Source: Clostridium fermenticellae (GTDB lineage Bacteria > Bacillota > Clostridia > Clostridiales > Clostridiaceae). From it: a stretch of 64,000 nucleotides of DNA. The notes under the pieces are model-generated. The model searched no databases, had not been told where the DNA came from, and saw only the letters and a program-made list of their open reading frames with translations. The stretch covers positions 454,183 to 518,182 of the forward strand of contig NZ_CP032416.1 of the NCBI RefSeq assembly GCF_003600355.1, given 5' to 3'. Position 1 is the stretch's first letter; each line of letters begins with the position of its first letter. The position numbers and the translations under genes are program-made. Shown here piece by piece: positions 52,732 through 62,468 of this stretch.

Positions 52732-53841
52732 ATGAATTTGATAGAAGTAATAAAGGAAAATATGTCAGAGATAATAAGTGTAAGAAAAAGATTAAACGAT
52801 AATGCCGAGTTATCATTTAAGGAGTATAAGACACACAATATAATAAATGATTTTTTAAATAGTATGGATATAAAAACATGTGATGTATTTAATACTGGCG
52901 TAGTAGGACTTCTAAATAGAGGGGATGAATGTACTGCCATAAGAGCTGATATGGATGCTCTTCCTGTCAATGGAGTATCACATGCATGTGGACATGATTA
53001 CCATATGGCGGTTGTACTCGGGTGCGCACTAATATTAAAAAAGATTGGATTCAAGAAATGTATAAAATTTATTTTTCAACCAGCAGAAGAGGACAGCGGT
53101 GGAGCACTTCCAATGATAAGAGAGGGTGTTCTTAAAAATCCTAAAGTTACAAAAATAGTAGGATTTCATGTGTGGCCTGAGCTTAATGTGGGAAGTATAG
53201 AAGTAGCCTCGGGAGCATCTATGGCTTCTGTTGACGATTTTATAATGACATTTAGAGGTAAAGGTGGTCACGCTGCAATGCCGTATCTTTGTAATAATAC
53301 GATTTATCCTGCTATGGACTTTATTCAAACGTCGAATGAAAAGTTTCACTTGAGAAATAATCCATTGAATCCTTTTGTAGCTACATTTGCTTCCATTAAT
53401 TCTGGAAATGCACCAAATGTAATAAGTGATGAAACGAAAGTTATGGGAACGGTAAGAACTTTTGATAATAATCTTAGAAAGGTTTTAGAAGATGAAATAG
53501 AAAGTACAGCAAAAATCTGTGCGGAAAATTTTAAATGTAAGCTTGATATTGAATATGAATATGGATATCCTCCTTTAATAAATAATGCTGAACTTACAGA
53601 TAAATTTATAAAATTAACTAAAGGCATACTTGGAAGTGAAAATGTTTCTGGTCTTGAAAAGAGCTTCACGGCTGAGGACTTCGCTTTTTTTGCTGAAGAG
53701 TGTCCATCAGTACATTTTAGGCTTGGAATAAGCGATAAGATAAAGGGAATGAATGCACTTCATTCAAGTAACTTCGATGCATCTGATGAGGCCCTGTTCT
53801 ATGGGGTATATGTTATAGTTAACTTTATATTGAATATGTAA
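52732..53841 (+). CDS. M20-family amidohydrolase (aminoacylase/N-acyl amino acid hydrolase type)
   Basis: This 369-residue metal-dependent amidohydrolase is of the M20D/AbgB-HipO type. Metal ligands are visible in SHACGHDYHMAV near residue 83-88, FQPAEEDSGGA near 118, GFHVWPE near 145 and a late HSSNFDASDEAL with a His. The dimerisation domain holds GKGGHAAMPYLCNNTI near 180. Substrates of such enzymes include N-acetyl amino acids, hippurate and N-acetyl-diaminopimelate. ATG 52732 follows GGGGGCTG. It stands alone. Confidence 0.9.
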   Translation: MNLIEVIKENMSEIISVRKRLNDNAELSFKEYKTHNIINDFLNSMDIKTCDVFNTGVVGLLNRGDECTAIRADMDALPVNGVSHACGHDYHMAVVLGCALILKKIGFKKCIKFIFQPAEEDSGGALPMIREGVLKNPKVTKIVGFHVWPELNVGSIEVASGASMASVDDFIMTFRGKGGHAAMPYLCNNTIYPAMDFIQTSNEKFHLRNNPLNPFVATFASINSGNAPNVISDETKVMGTVRTFDNNLRKVLEDEIESTAKICAENFKCKLDIEYEYGYPPLINNAELTDKFIKLTKGILGSENVSGLEKSFTAEDFAFFAEECPSVHFRLGISDKIKGMNALHSSNFDASDEALFYGVYVIVNFILNM

Positions 53842-54006
53842 TTTTGTATATAGATTCGGATTATCGACCTTCAATTTGATCAGTTTTTATGTATTGTTTT
53901 ATTTAATCGCTATTTTGTATATAATTATATATATAATTGTATGAAAATAGTGTATAAGTTAGTTAAAATTTGATAAAACTATAATAATTTGAAGGGAGAT
54001 AAATAC

Positions 54007-56934
54007 ATGGAGTTACAGATAGGAAAAGAATATAGTGGTTTTAAACTTTTGGAAAGAAAGCAGATAGATGAGATAAATTCTTGTGGAATGATATTTGAGC
54101 ATCAAAAAAGTGGAGCTAGATTATTTTACCTTGAAAATGATGATGACAATAAGGTTTTTGCAATAAGTTTTAGAACACCTCCGGAAGACAGCAAAGGAAC
54201 ACCACATATATTGGAACATTCTGTATTATGTGGATCCAGGAAGTTTCCTGTTAAGGAGCCATTTGTAGAACTTATAAAGGGATCTTTAAATACTTTTTTA
54301 AATGCTTTTACATTTCCAGATAAGACTATGTATCCTGTGGCAAGTACAAATGATAAGGATTTTTCAAATTTAATGGATGTATATCTAGATGCAGTTTTTT
54401 ATCCAAACATATATAAAACTTCTCAGATCATGATGCAGGAGGGATGGCATTATGAGATTGAAGATAAGGATGCTCCTATAAATTATAAGGGGGTAGTTTA
54501 TAACGAGATGAAAGGTGCTTTTTCATCTCCAGAATCTATTCTTTTTAGAAAAATATCAGAATCCCTTTTTCCTGATACACAATATGGACTTGAATCCGGT
54601 GGAGATCCATATGTAATACCGAGTTTAACGCAAGAACAGTTTGTAAATTTTCATAAAAAGTATTACCATCCTTCTAATAGTTATATATACTTATATGGCA
54701 AGATGGATATATTAGATAGGCTTAATTTTCTGAATGACAATTATCTTAGGAATTTTGACAGACAAAATATAGATTCTAAAATAGATATTCAACTTCCTTT
54801 TGATATTCAAAGGCAAATGGTTATTAAATATCCTATATTGGGTAATGAGAAAGAAGAAGATAAAACATTTTTAAGTATGAATTTTGTTATAGGAAAAGCA
54901 ACTAATTCAGAAGAATATCTGGCATTTGATATACTTGAATTACTATTATTAGAAATGCCTTCGTCACCTTTAAAGAGAGCTATAATTGGTGCTAAAATTG
55001 GTAAGGATGTATTCGGCAGCTTTGAATCGAGTATGCTTCAAACTGTATTTTCTATAATTGTTAAGAATTCTAATAAGGATAAAGCGGAAGAGTTTAAAAA
55101 AGTTGTTGTAAACTGTTTAAGAAAATTAGTACATGACGGAATAGACAAAAAACTTATAGAGGCAGCTATAAATATAAAAGAATTTGGACTTAGAGAGGCT
55201 AATTATCAGGGATATCCAAAGGGATTAGTATATGGAATGAAATGTATGGATAGCTGGTTATATGATGAAAAACCGTGGATCCATCTTGCATATGATGCAA
55301 ATATACAGAAAATAAAGTCTGCGTTAACCACATCATATTTTGAGAGCCTTATAGAAAAATATATATTAAATAACGATCATAGTTCAATACTTATAGTAGA
55401 GCCAGAAAAAGGATTACTTGAAAAGAATGAAAAGCAAGTAAGAGAAGAGCTTGAAAAATTTAAAAACAGTTTGTCTGAAAATCAATTAGAAGAACTTATA
55501 AGGAATACTCAGGAATTGAAAAAGAGACAGAGTACTCCCGATTCACCAAAGGATCTAGAAAAAATACCGCTTATTTCTATAGATGATATAGATCATAAAG
55601 CTAAGAAACTTGAGTTTGAAGAAGATGAAGAATGTGGTGTAAAAGTAATTTACCATCCTGTATTTACAAATAAAATTGTATATACAAATTTGTATTTTAA
55701 TACATCTTCTGTAAAGCAGGAACTTATACCGTATTTATCTCTTCTTAATACTGTATTAGGGAGAATAAATACTGAAAATTATAATTATGAGGATTTATCA
55801 AAAGCTGTTGATATATACACTGGCGGCATAACATATTCGGTTGAAACATTTTCAAAAAATGATAGTGTAGATAAGTTTGAAGCTATGCTATCAATAAAAA
55901 CAAAGGTTTTAATTGATAATTTGCCTAAATTAGTTGAACTTTTAGAAGAGATAATTAAGAGAAGTAAATTTGATGATAAAAATAGAATAAGAGAAATAAT
56001 TGATGAAACAAAATCAAGAATGGAAATGATAATTTTTGATAGAGGACATATTGTAACGGCAAATCATTTACTATCATATTTTTCTAATGTAGGTAAATAT
56101 CAAGATGTCGTAAATGGAATTGAATTTTATAACTTCATCGTTGATCTTGATAAAAACTTTGAACAAAAAGCTGAAGAGATAACTAATAATTTAAAGGAAG
56201 TAGCACATAGTGTATTTAACAAAAATAATTTGATTACAAATATAACGCTTGACAAAGAAAATTATGATAAAAATAGAAAGTTTTTAAACACATTATACGA
56301 TAACCTCGATTCGGGTAAAGTTTGTCACAATAACTATAAGTTTGATTTGACTCCTCTAAATGAGGGAATAATGACATCTGGCAAGGTTCAGTATGTATCC
56401 AAAGCATATAATTTTATAGAGCTTGGATATAAATACAGCGGAAGTTTACAGGTGCTCAAAGCAATTGCAAATTATACGTATTTGTGGAATAAGGTAAGAG
56501 TACAGGGTGGTGCCTATGGGTGCTTCTCTTCATTCCAGAGAAATGGAAATATGTTTTTTACATCATATCGTGATCCGAATTTGAAAGATACTTTGAAGGT
56601 TTATGATGAAGCTGGAAAGTTCATAGAAAATTTTAATGCAGATGATAGAGAAATGAGGAAGTACATAATTGGAGCCATATCTGACTTAGATTACCCATTG
56701 ACTCCTTCAGTGCAAGGTGAAAAAGTTTTTGAGAGATATATAAAAGGCATTAAATATGAAGATATACAAAGAGAAAGAGATGAAGTTCTAAATACAGATG
56801 TTAATGAAATTAAAAAATACAGCAGTTTAATAAATGATGTAATGAGTAAAAATTATATTTGTGTGCTTGGAAATGAAGAAAAGATAAAACAGGATAAAGA
56901 CTTGTTTAATAGACTTACAAATGTATTCGATTAA
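54007..56934 (+). CDS. M16C-family zinc metalloprotease (presequence protease/insulinase type)
   Basis: This cytoplasmic metallopeptidase of about 975 residues forms a two-lobed chamber that degrades peptides. The inverted zinc motif is HILEH (His67, Glu70, His71) in GTPHILEHSVLCGS. The distal Glu is probably in VVYNEMKGAFSSPES near residue 163. The M16C-associated middle domain and the inactive second M16 lobe fill the rest, including VQGGAYGCFSSF near 840. ATG 54007 has GGGAG upstream; the longer frame from TTG 53989 would use a start that overlaps it. Likely role: turnover of oligopeptides. Confidence 0.93.
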   Translation: MELQIGKEYSGFKLLERKQIDEINSCGMIFEHQKSGARLFYLENDDDNKVFAISFRTPPEDSKGTPHILEHSVLCGSRKFPVKEPFVELIKGSLNTFLNAFTFPDKTMYPVASTNDKDFSNLMDVYLDAVFYPNIYKTSQIMMQEGWHYEIEDKDAPINYKGVVYNEMKGAFSSPESILFRKISESLFPDTQYGLESGGDPYVIPSLTQEQFVNFHKKYYHPSNSYIYLYGKMDILDRLNFLNDNYLRNFDRQNIDSKIDIQLPFDIQRQMVIKYPILGNEKEEDKTFLSMNFVIGKATNSEEYLAFDILELLLLEMPSSPLKRAIIGAKIGKDVFGSFESSMLQTVFSIIVKNSNKDKAEEFKKVVVNCLRKLVHDGIDKKLIEAAINIKEFGLREANYQGYPKGLVYGMKCMDSWLYDEKPWIHLAYDANIQKIKSALTTSYFESLIEKYILNNDHSSILIVEPEKGLLEKNEKQVREELEKFKNSLSENQLEELIRNTQELKKRQSTPDSPKDLEKIPLISIDDIDHKAKKLEFEEDEECGVKVIYHPVFTNKIVYTNLYFNTSSVKQELIPYLSLLNTVLGRINTENYNYEDLSKAVDIYTGGITYSVETFSKNDSVDKFEAMLSIKTKVLIDNLPKLVELLEEIIKRSKFDDKNRIREIIDETKSRMEMIIFDRGHIVTANHLLSYFSNVGKYQDVVNGIEFYNFIVDLDKNFEQKAEEITNNLKEVAHSVFNKNNLITNITLDKENYDKNRKFLNTLYDNLDSGKVCHNNYKFDLTPLNEGIMTSGKVQYVSKAYNFIELGYKYSGSLQVLKAIANYTYLWNKVRVQGGAYGCFSSFQRNGNMFFTSYRDPNLKDTLKVYDEAGKFIENFNADDREMRKYIIGAISDLDYPLTPSVQGEKVFERYIKGIKYEDIQRERDEVLNTDVNEIKKYSSLINDVMSKNYICVLGNEEKIKQDKDLFNRLTNVFD

Positions 56935-56942
56935 GTAATGAT

Positions 56943-56985
56943 AAAAAATGTGGATGGTTATAATAAACCATCTACATTTTTTATT
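56943..56985 (+). terminator. Intrinsic terminator after the M16C protease
   Basis: AAAAAATGTGGATGGTT pairs with AACCATCTACATTTTTT with one G-U pair; T-runs on both sides make it bidirectional. Confidence 0.85.
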
Positions 56986-56990
56986 ATAAT

Positions 56991-57106
56991 TATATGGTTT
57001 GTGATTCCAAGCTTAAGTTATACTTCAGTTGACATTTCCAAAATTCGTCACCTAAAAAGTTCCTGGTAAGTCTAAGTTCGTATTTATAAAAATCTAAAAC
57101 CATATA
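56991..57106 (+). repeat. Degenerate 116-bp member of the palindromic repeat family
   Basis: Its ends TATATGGTTT and AAACCATATA are inverted. The body follows the left arm of the 262-bp element: GATTCCAAGCTTAAG, then TTCCAAAATTCGTCAC, GGTAAGTCTAAG and ATTTATAAAAATCTA. It lies between the convergent protease and cstA genes. Confidence 0.75.
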
Positions 57107-57127
57107 AATTGAATGTTAAATTTAAGA

Positions 57128-58918
57128 CTATAATGATTGATTTGGTATTTCAGTTTTATCTGAAAATTTACCCCAGTCTCTCTTCCAAGCTTTTACACTC
57201 TCGTACATTATAGATATAAGAATTAGTATGAGTATTATAGACATTATACATAATAATACCTTGTGTCCTGGTATATAATTTGTTGTGATATTTTCTATTG
57301 ATGCAGTTAGGGTTACTACACTTATAAATATCATTGGAATAATGGTTATAGGTACATACTTTTGTTTTCCTTTCCTTATTAGTACAGTGGTACCTATTGC
57401 AAATGCCACAGCTGCAAGTGTTTGATTTGCAGTACCAAATAATGGCCAAATTGTTGATATATTTCCTGTATATAGAAGGTAACCCCAGGTAAATGACATA
57501 AGGCCACTAAAGAATATAATATTAAATTTTGAATTTTTATCAGCAAGTGGTTTGCAAACAGGGCCTATTAAATCTTGAAGCAGATATCTTCCGATTCTTG
57601 TACCGGAGTCTATAGTTGTTAATATGAATAATGCTTCAAACATTATGCAGAAATGATACCAATAGGCCATTAATCCTTCAAGTCCAGGAATCTTATAGAA
57701 TACATAGGACATACCTACTGCAAGTGATACAGAACCACCAGGTCTTCCGGCTAGATTTTCACCAACCATATGTGATAGCATTGGAAGTTCATGAGGAACC
57801 ATTCCAAGCTTTGCAAATACAGCAGGTGCTGAGTTTATAGCAAAATAATCAGCGGTTGGAAGGCAAGTTGCGGCTATTAATGCCATAAGAGCTATAAATG
57901 ATTCTATAAGCATTGAACCAAAACCAATAGGAAGCACATCTTTCTCGTTTGCAATCAATTTTGGTGTAGTACCCGAACCTATAAGTGAATGGAAACCGGA
58001 TAATGCACCACAGGCTATTGTAATAAACAGGAATGGAAATACTTTACCGTTTACTATTGGACCTCCACCGGATACAAATCGAGTTAAAGCCGGCATCTGT
58101 ATAGTAGGTCTAACAAGTATTATACCAACAACAAGTAATGCTATAACACCAAGTTTCATGTATGTGCTCAAATAATCCCTGGGAAGTAATAAAAGCCATA
58201 CAGGAAGTGCAGCAGCACAAAAACCATAGATTGCAAGTATCAACGACATTTGTTTTGTGTTGAATGTCAGGTATGGTGCAAGTACAGTACTCTGTATATA
58301 GGGTCCTAAAATAACGCCTACCAGTATGAGAACCATACCTATGATAGTTCCTTCTACAATTTTACCTGGTCTTATAAATTTTAAATATATTCCAATAAAT
58401 ATAGCGACAGGAATTGTGAAACCAACTGTAAATGTACCCCAGGGGCTATTATATAGTGAGTTTACAACAGGAAGTCCGAGACCTGCCATTGTTATTATGA
58501 GAATGAACAATATCGATATAGAGGTCAATATTCCCATTTTTTTACCGAGATTGGCCTTAGCAATTTCGGCAATTGATTTTCCATCATATCTGACAGATGC
58601 ACAAAGTATAACCATATCGTGTACAGCACCGGCAAAAACACCGCCGATTAAAATCCAAAGAGTTCCAGGAAGATAACCATATTGGGCTGCAAGAACAGGT
58701 CCTATAAGTGGACCGGCACCAGCGATTGCTGCAAAATGATGCCCGAGTAATACCCACTTATTTGTAGGTACGTAGTCATGTCCATCTTCATAAATTTTTG
58801 ATGGAACTTCCGTGGTATCCCTTAGAACTAATACTTTTGCTGCTATGAAAGCGCCATAAAGTCTATAACCTAAAACTAATACTAAAGCAGCAATGATGAC
58901 TAAAACTATAGAGTTCAT
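57128..58918 (-). CDS. cstA: CstA-family transporter (probable pyruvate/peptide carrier)
   Basis: This 596-residue membrane protein has about 16 hydrophobic segments. The CstA signature YVPTNKWVLLGHHFAAIAGAG lies near residues 49-69, GPVLAAQYGYLPG and GAVHDMVIL near 75-105, and SGTTPKLIANE near 315. Family members CstA and BtsT import pyruvate in enteric bacteria, and peptides have also been proposed. It is divergent from a LytS/LytR two-component system, the arrangement known for pyruvate-sensing BtsSR/LytST control of pyruvate transporters. Pyruvate uptake under LytST control is therefore a strong inference. Confidence 0.93.
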   Translation of the reverse strand: MNSIVLVIIAALVLVLGYRLYGAFIAAKVLVLRDTTEVPSKIYEDGHDYVPTNKWVLLGHHFAAIAGAGPLIGPVLAAQYGYLPGTLWILIGGVFAGAVHDMVILCASVRYDGKSIAEIAKANLGKKMGILTSISILFILIITMAGLGLPVVNSLYNSPWGTFTVGFTIPVAIFIGIYLKFIRPGKIVEGTIIGMVLILVGVILGPYIQSTVLAPYLTFNTKQMSLILAIYGFCAAALPVWLLLLPRDYLSTYMKLGVIALLVVGIILVRPTIQMPALTRFVSGGGPIVNGKVFPFLFITIACGALSGFHSLIGSGTTPKLIANEKDVLPIGFGSMLIESFIALMALIAATCLPTADYFAINSAPAVFAKLGMVPHELPMLSHMVGENLAGRPGGSVSLAVGMSYVFYKIPGLEGLMAYWYHFCIMFEALFILTTIDSGTRIGRYLLQDLIGPVCKPLADKNSKFNIIFFSGLMSFTWGYLLYTGNISTIWPLFGTANQTLAAVAFAIGTTVLIRKGKQKYVPITIIPMIFISVVTLTASIENITTNYIPGHKVLLCIMSIILILILISIMYESVKAWKRDWGKFSDKTEIPNQSL

Positions 58919-59239
58919 ATAGATTCCCCCCTAATAAAATAATTATTTATGAATCTTATAGTTGTATAAAACGATTACATTTGTTATGTTAATACTTCAA
59001 ATATGATTTATATATAGATACACGTTTAAAAGATAAAATTTAGGAATGAAGTGCAAAAATTAAAACCTGATTAGCAATACTCGTTATTTACAAAAAATAT
59101 CTTATTTAAATATTTTTATTTTGTTATATAATATATATTAAAGCCGCTTGTGAAAAGAATATTTGCATTCAATTGTTTGTCGATTTCGTTGATTAATAAT
59201 GTTTTATATTTAAAATATAATAGAAATAGGGGGGATAAA
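58919..59239. other. Divergent regulatory region between cstA and lytS
   Basis: About 320 AT-rich bases hold no gene and the promoters for both directions. The frame in front of lytS (59150-59239) is open but has no ribosome binding site. LytTR-type regulators bind paired imperfect direct repeats; I could not define a convincing pair by eye here. Confidence 0.45.
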
Positions 59240-60883
59240 TTGCTTTATATTCAATTATTAGAGCGAATGGCTCTAATAGCACTAGCTGCTTATATATATA
59301 ATCAATCACATATCTTTAAGAATCTTATAAAAGATAGGCTTGAAATTTCGGATAAAATAATTATGGTGGTATTTTTTAGTCTTCTTGCAATAATTGGAAC
59401 ATATACAGGCGTGAGTTTAGAACCTTATGCTATCGCTAATACTAGACCAATTGGTGCAATTGTTGCAGGATATGTTGGAGGACCTATTATAGGAATAATA
59501 GTTGGAACTATTGCTGGTATACATAGATATTTCATGGGTGGTTTTACCGGACTGGCATGTGGAATAGCGACAATTGTTGAAGGAATAGTTGGAAGTTTAG
59601 CTAGAAAATACTCTAAGGAAGGTACTTTTAGTGTTAAAAGTGGTTTTATAGGGGCTGTGATAGCAGAATGTTTACAAATGATAATACTTTTAGTCGTTGC
59701 AAGACCACTTGTAGATACGATACGATTGGTAAAGATTATAGCGTTTCCTATGATAATTATAAATTCATTAGGTGTTGTTTTATTTATTAATATAATACAA
59801 AATGCTAGAAATGAATATGACAGAATTGGAGCTATACAGGCCCAAAAAGCACTTAACATTGCCAAAAGAACTATTGTTCATATGAGAAAAGGATTAAATA
59901 TGGATACTGCTAAAGATGCAGCTGAAATTATATATGAGATATCAAATATAAATGGTGTATTTATTGCTGACAAGAGCAAGTTGTTAACATATTGTGGGCA
60001 AAAGCTGGATAAGGATAAACTAAGTAGCCTTTTAGATGATTATTATAAACATCCAAGTTATACTATATTAAAGCTTGAGTATAATAAAAAAATGTTGTAC
60101 TTTGTTTGTGCACCTCTTTTTATTTCTGGTGTGAATTTTGGAGGAGTACTGGGGCTTGAGGTTAAATCGAAGGCAAATATAGATGTATATTTCTGGCAGT
60201 TCGTAAAAGAATTAAGTGATCTTTTATCGATGCAGATAGAATTGTATAATTTAAATAAATTGGCAGAGGAAGCATCAACTGCTGAATTTAGAGCCTTGCG
60301 CGCACAGATTCAACCTCATTTTTTATTTAATGCTTTAAATACTATAGCATCCTTTTGTAGAACTGATCCACTGGAAGCAAAAAGGCTTATTATAGATCTT
60401 TCAAACTATTTTAGACAGACTCTGAATCGAGAAGAAGATTTTGTACCATTGAGAGATGAAATTGATTTTATAAATTCATATTTATCCTTAGAAAAAGCCA
60501 GATTTGGAGAGAGACTCAAGTTAAGTATAGATATACCTGAAGATATGTTGGATTTAAAAATGCCAGTATTTATATTACAGCCAATTATAGAAAATTCAAT
60601 TAAACATGGCATACTTCCAAAACCTATGGGAGGAAGCGTTACAGTTATGGCGCTTTATAATGAAGATCATGAAGTAGAGTTTTCAGTTGAAGATACTGGT
60701 GTAGGTATGAATAATGAAAGATTAAATCAAATTAAATGTAGCTCACCAGGCATAGGACTTAAAAATGTAAATGAAAGATTAAGGCTCTTATATGGGGAAA
60801 ATAATATGCTTAAAATTGAAACTGTTTTAAATAAGGGTACTAAAGTTAGTTTTTTAATACCAAAAGGGGGTAAAATCAGTTAA
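59240..60883 (+). CDS. lytS: LytS-type sensor histidine kinase
   Basis: This protein of about 547 residues starts LYIQLLERMALIALAAYIY, the classic 5TM-5TMR_LYT membrane sensor. It continues with NTRPIGAIVAGYVGGPIIG and HRYFMGGFTGLACGIATI (residues about 70-115). A GAF-like domain (about 215-335) comes next. The His_kinase domain contains ALRAQIQPHFLFNALNTIA (phospho-His near 362), and the ATPase end has PIIENSIKHGI and GIGLKNVNERL. TTG 59240 is chosen because the GGGGGGA box lies 7 bases upstream. It shares one base with lytR. It probably senses external pyruvate and activates cstA (inferred from BtsS/LytS precedent). Confidence 0.94.
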   Translation: MLYIQLLERMALIALAAYIYNQSHIFKNLIKDRLEISDKIIMVVFFSLLAIIGTYTGVSLEPYAIANTRPIGAIVAGYVGGPIIGIIVGTIAGIHRYFMGGFTGLACGIATIVEGIVGSLARKYSKEGTFSVKSGFIGAVIAECLQMIILLVVARPLVDTIRLVKIIAFPMIIINSLGVVLFINIIQNARNEYDRIGAIQAQKALNIAKRTIVHMRKGLNMDTAKDAAEIIYEISNINGVFIADKSKLLTYCGQKLDKDKLSSLLDDYYKHPSYTILKLEYNKKMLYFVCAPLFISGVNFGGVLGLEVKSKANIDVYFWQFVKELSDLLSMQIELYNLNKLAEEASTAEFRALRAQIQPHFLFNALNTIASFCRTDPLEAKRLIIDLSNYFRQTLNREEDFVPLRDEIDFINSYLSLEKARFGERLKLSIDIPEDMLDLKMPVFILQPIIENSIKHGILPKPMGGSVTVMALYNEDHEVEFSVEDTGVGMNNERLNQIKCSSPGIGLKNVNERLRLLYGENNMLKIETVLNKGTKVSFLIPKGGKIS

Positions 60884-61650
60884 TGAATAAAATTAAGTGT
60901 ATAATCGTAGAAGATGAAGTTCCTGCAGCACAAGAGTTAAAATATATAATATCTAGGTATGACTCTATTTATGTTTCGAATATAGCCTATGATGGTGAAA
61001 CAGGGATGGATTTAATAAAAACGGAACTTCCAAATGTAGTGTTTTTGGATATAAATATGCCCGTTAAAAATGGTATGGAACTTGCCAGAGCAGTGAAGGA
61101 ATATAATAAAGAAATAGATATAGTTTTTGTAACAGCGTATGAAAAACATGCAGTACAAGCATTTGAGGTAGGAGCTATGGATTATATTTTAAAGCCATTT
61201 GATGATATGAGAATATCAAAGACTATTGACAAGATAGTAGATAAGTGGCAAAAAATATCCGAACAAAGTGAACTCCCGAAGATGATTGATACATTGATTA
61301 ATGAAATTGATAAAGAAAAAAATATGGTTAAAAGGATACCATGCGATAGAAATGGAAAAATAATACTTGTTGATGTTAGAAATATTTATTACTGTTATAT
61401 AGAAAATGAAAAAACTTATGTTAGAACAAAAAGTAATAAATATTTTGTTGGATATACATTACATCAAATAGAAGAAAGAACTAATTTTTTTAGGGCTCAT
61501 AGAAGTTATCTTGTGAATATGGATAATATAAGAGAATTATATTCATGGTTTAATGGCACTTATAAATTGGTCATGAATGATAGTGAAAAATCAGAAATAC
61601 CTATTAGTAGAAATAATGTAAAAAGATTAAAACAAATACTCAAAATATAA
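60883..61650 (+). CDS. lytR: LytR/AlgR-family response regulator (LytTR DNA-binding domain)
   Basis: This 255-residue regulator has an N-terminal receiver domain with EDEVPAAQEL, the phosphoacceptor Asp in VVFLDINMPVKNGME near residue 55 and Lys in ILKPFDDMR near 105. The LytTR domain follows (about 150-250), with YCYIENEKTYVRT, FFRAHRSYLVNM and PISRNNVKRLK. Its start overlaps the lytS stop by one base, so the two are co-translated. The predicted target is the divergent cstA gene. Confidence 0.95.
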   Translation: MNKIKCIIVEDEVPAAQELKYIISRYDSIYVSNIAYDGETGMDLIKTELPNVVFLDINMPVKNGMELARAVKEYNKEIDIVFVTAYEKHAVQAFEVGAMDYILKPFDDMRISKTIDKIVDKWQKISEQSELPKMIDTLINEIDKEKNMVKRIPCDRNGKIILVDVRNIYYCYIENEKTYVRTKSNKYFVGYTLHQIEERTNFFRAHRSYLVNMDNIRELYSWFNGTYKLVMNDSEKSEIPISRNNVKRLKQILKI

Positions 61651-61712
61651 GCAGATTTATTATTAAACTATTTTAAACAATTATATATTTATTAGTTTTT
61701 GGGAGGAACGTT

Positions 61713-62114
61713 ATGCTAGGTTTATTCACAGATAGATTATTAATATGTGTAGATAAAATTGATGAACAGCATATTAAACTTTTTAATGCTATAGAGCAAT
61801 TTCGAGAGGCGTGTAATGATAGGGATTGGGATGAAGTAATTAGGGTGTTTAATTTTCTAAAAGTATATTTTGAAAATCATTTCAAAGATGAAGAAGAATA
61901 TATGGTTAAATACATGTATTCAGGATATGAGGAACATAAGGCAGAGCATAATCTTTTCTTAAGAAAAATATACGCATTTGATAGCGTGCTTAAGATGAAT
62001 TATATTTCAATTACTAAAATAATGGAGATGAATGAATTTTTTACTGAAAATTTTGTAATGCATTTATCAGAAGTTGATAGTAAACTTGGGGTATTTTTAA
62101 ATGATAAATTATAA
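61713..62114 (+). CDS. Bacteriohemerythrin
   Basis: This 133-residue oxygen-binding diiron protein folds as a four-helix bundle. Iron ligands are visible in DEQHIKLF (His), ENHFKDEEEYM (His and Glu), EEHKAEHNLF (two His) and VMHLSEVD (His and Asp). It could store, deliver or scavenge O2, or sense it. GGGAGG precedes the ATG. It lies 60 bases behind lytR, so it may be partly co-transcribed with the two-component genes; no terminator is seen between them. Confidence 0.92.
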   Translation: MLGLFTDRLLICVDKIDEQHIKLFNAIEQFREACNDRDWDEVIRVFNFLKVYFENHFKDEEEYMVKYMYSGYEEHKAEHNLFLRKIYAFDSVLKMNYISITKIMEMNEFFTENFVMHLSEVDSKLGVFLNDKL

Positions 62115-62140
62115 TTTTATTTATGGCAAGGAGTGATAAA

Positions 62141-62431
62141 ATGTCAGCGATTAATGTCAGCTTGCAGGTGTTACCATCAGTTAAAGATAAGGATTTATAT
62201 AAAGTTGTTGATAAGGTTATAGATTACATAAAGTCAACTGGTGTGAAATATGAAGTGGGTGCTATGGAAACAACAATGGAGGGTGAACTTGATGAATTAC
62301 TTGATATCGTAAAAAAAGCCCAACAAATATGTGTGGAAAATGGTGCAGAAAGAGTAGCATCTATAGTTAAGATAGACTATAAGCCAGATGGTGTTACTAT
62401 GAATGAAAAGATCGGGAAGTACAGAAAATAA
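62141..62431 (+). CDS. MTH1187/YkoF-type thiamine-binding protein (DUF77)
   Basis: This 96-residue ferredoxin-like-fold protein is of the thiamine-binding MTH1187 family, recognised from INVSLQVLPSVKD at the start, YEVGAMETTMEGELDELLD in the middle and RVASIVKIDYKPD near the end. ATG 62141 has AAGGAG 8 bases upstream. Homologues bind thiamine or hydroxymethylpyrimidine, though a precise role is unsettled. It follows the hemerythrin gene by 26 bases and is probably in the same transcript. Confidence 0.88.
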   Translation: MSAINVSLQVLPSVKDKDLYKVVDKVIDYIKSTGVKYEVGAMETTMEGELDELLDIVKKAQQICVENGAERVASIVKIDYKPDGVTMNEKIGKYRK

Positions 62432-62468
62432 ATTAAATGTAGGGTTATAATCCCTACATTAATTTTTC
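62432..62468. terminator. Bidirectional terminator between the thiamine-binding and ABC-F genes
   Basis: AATGTAGGG pairs with CCCTACATT around a seven-base loop, followed by AATTTTT. The stem overlaps the last codons of the opposite ABC-F gene. Confidence 0.8.

Noticed and set aside
59150-59239. Thirty-residue N-terminal extension of LytS
   Set aside because: LytS proteins begin at LYIQLLERM; the GGGGGGA box lies just before TTG 59240 and none precedes 59150.
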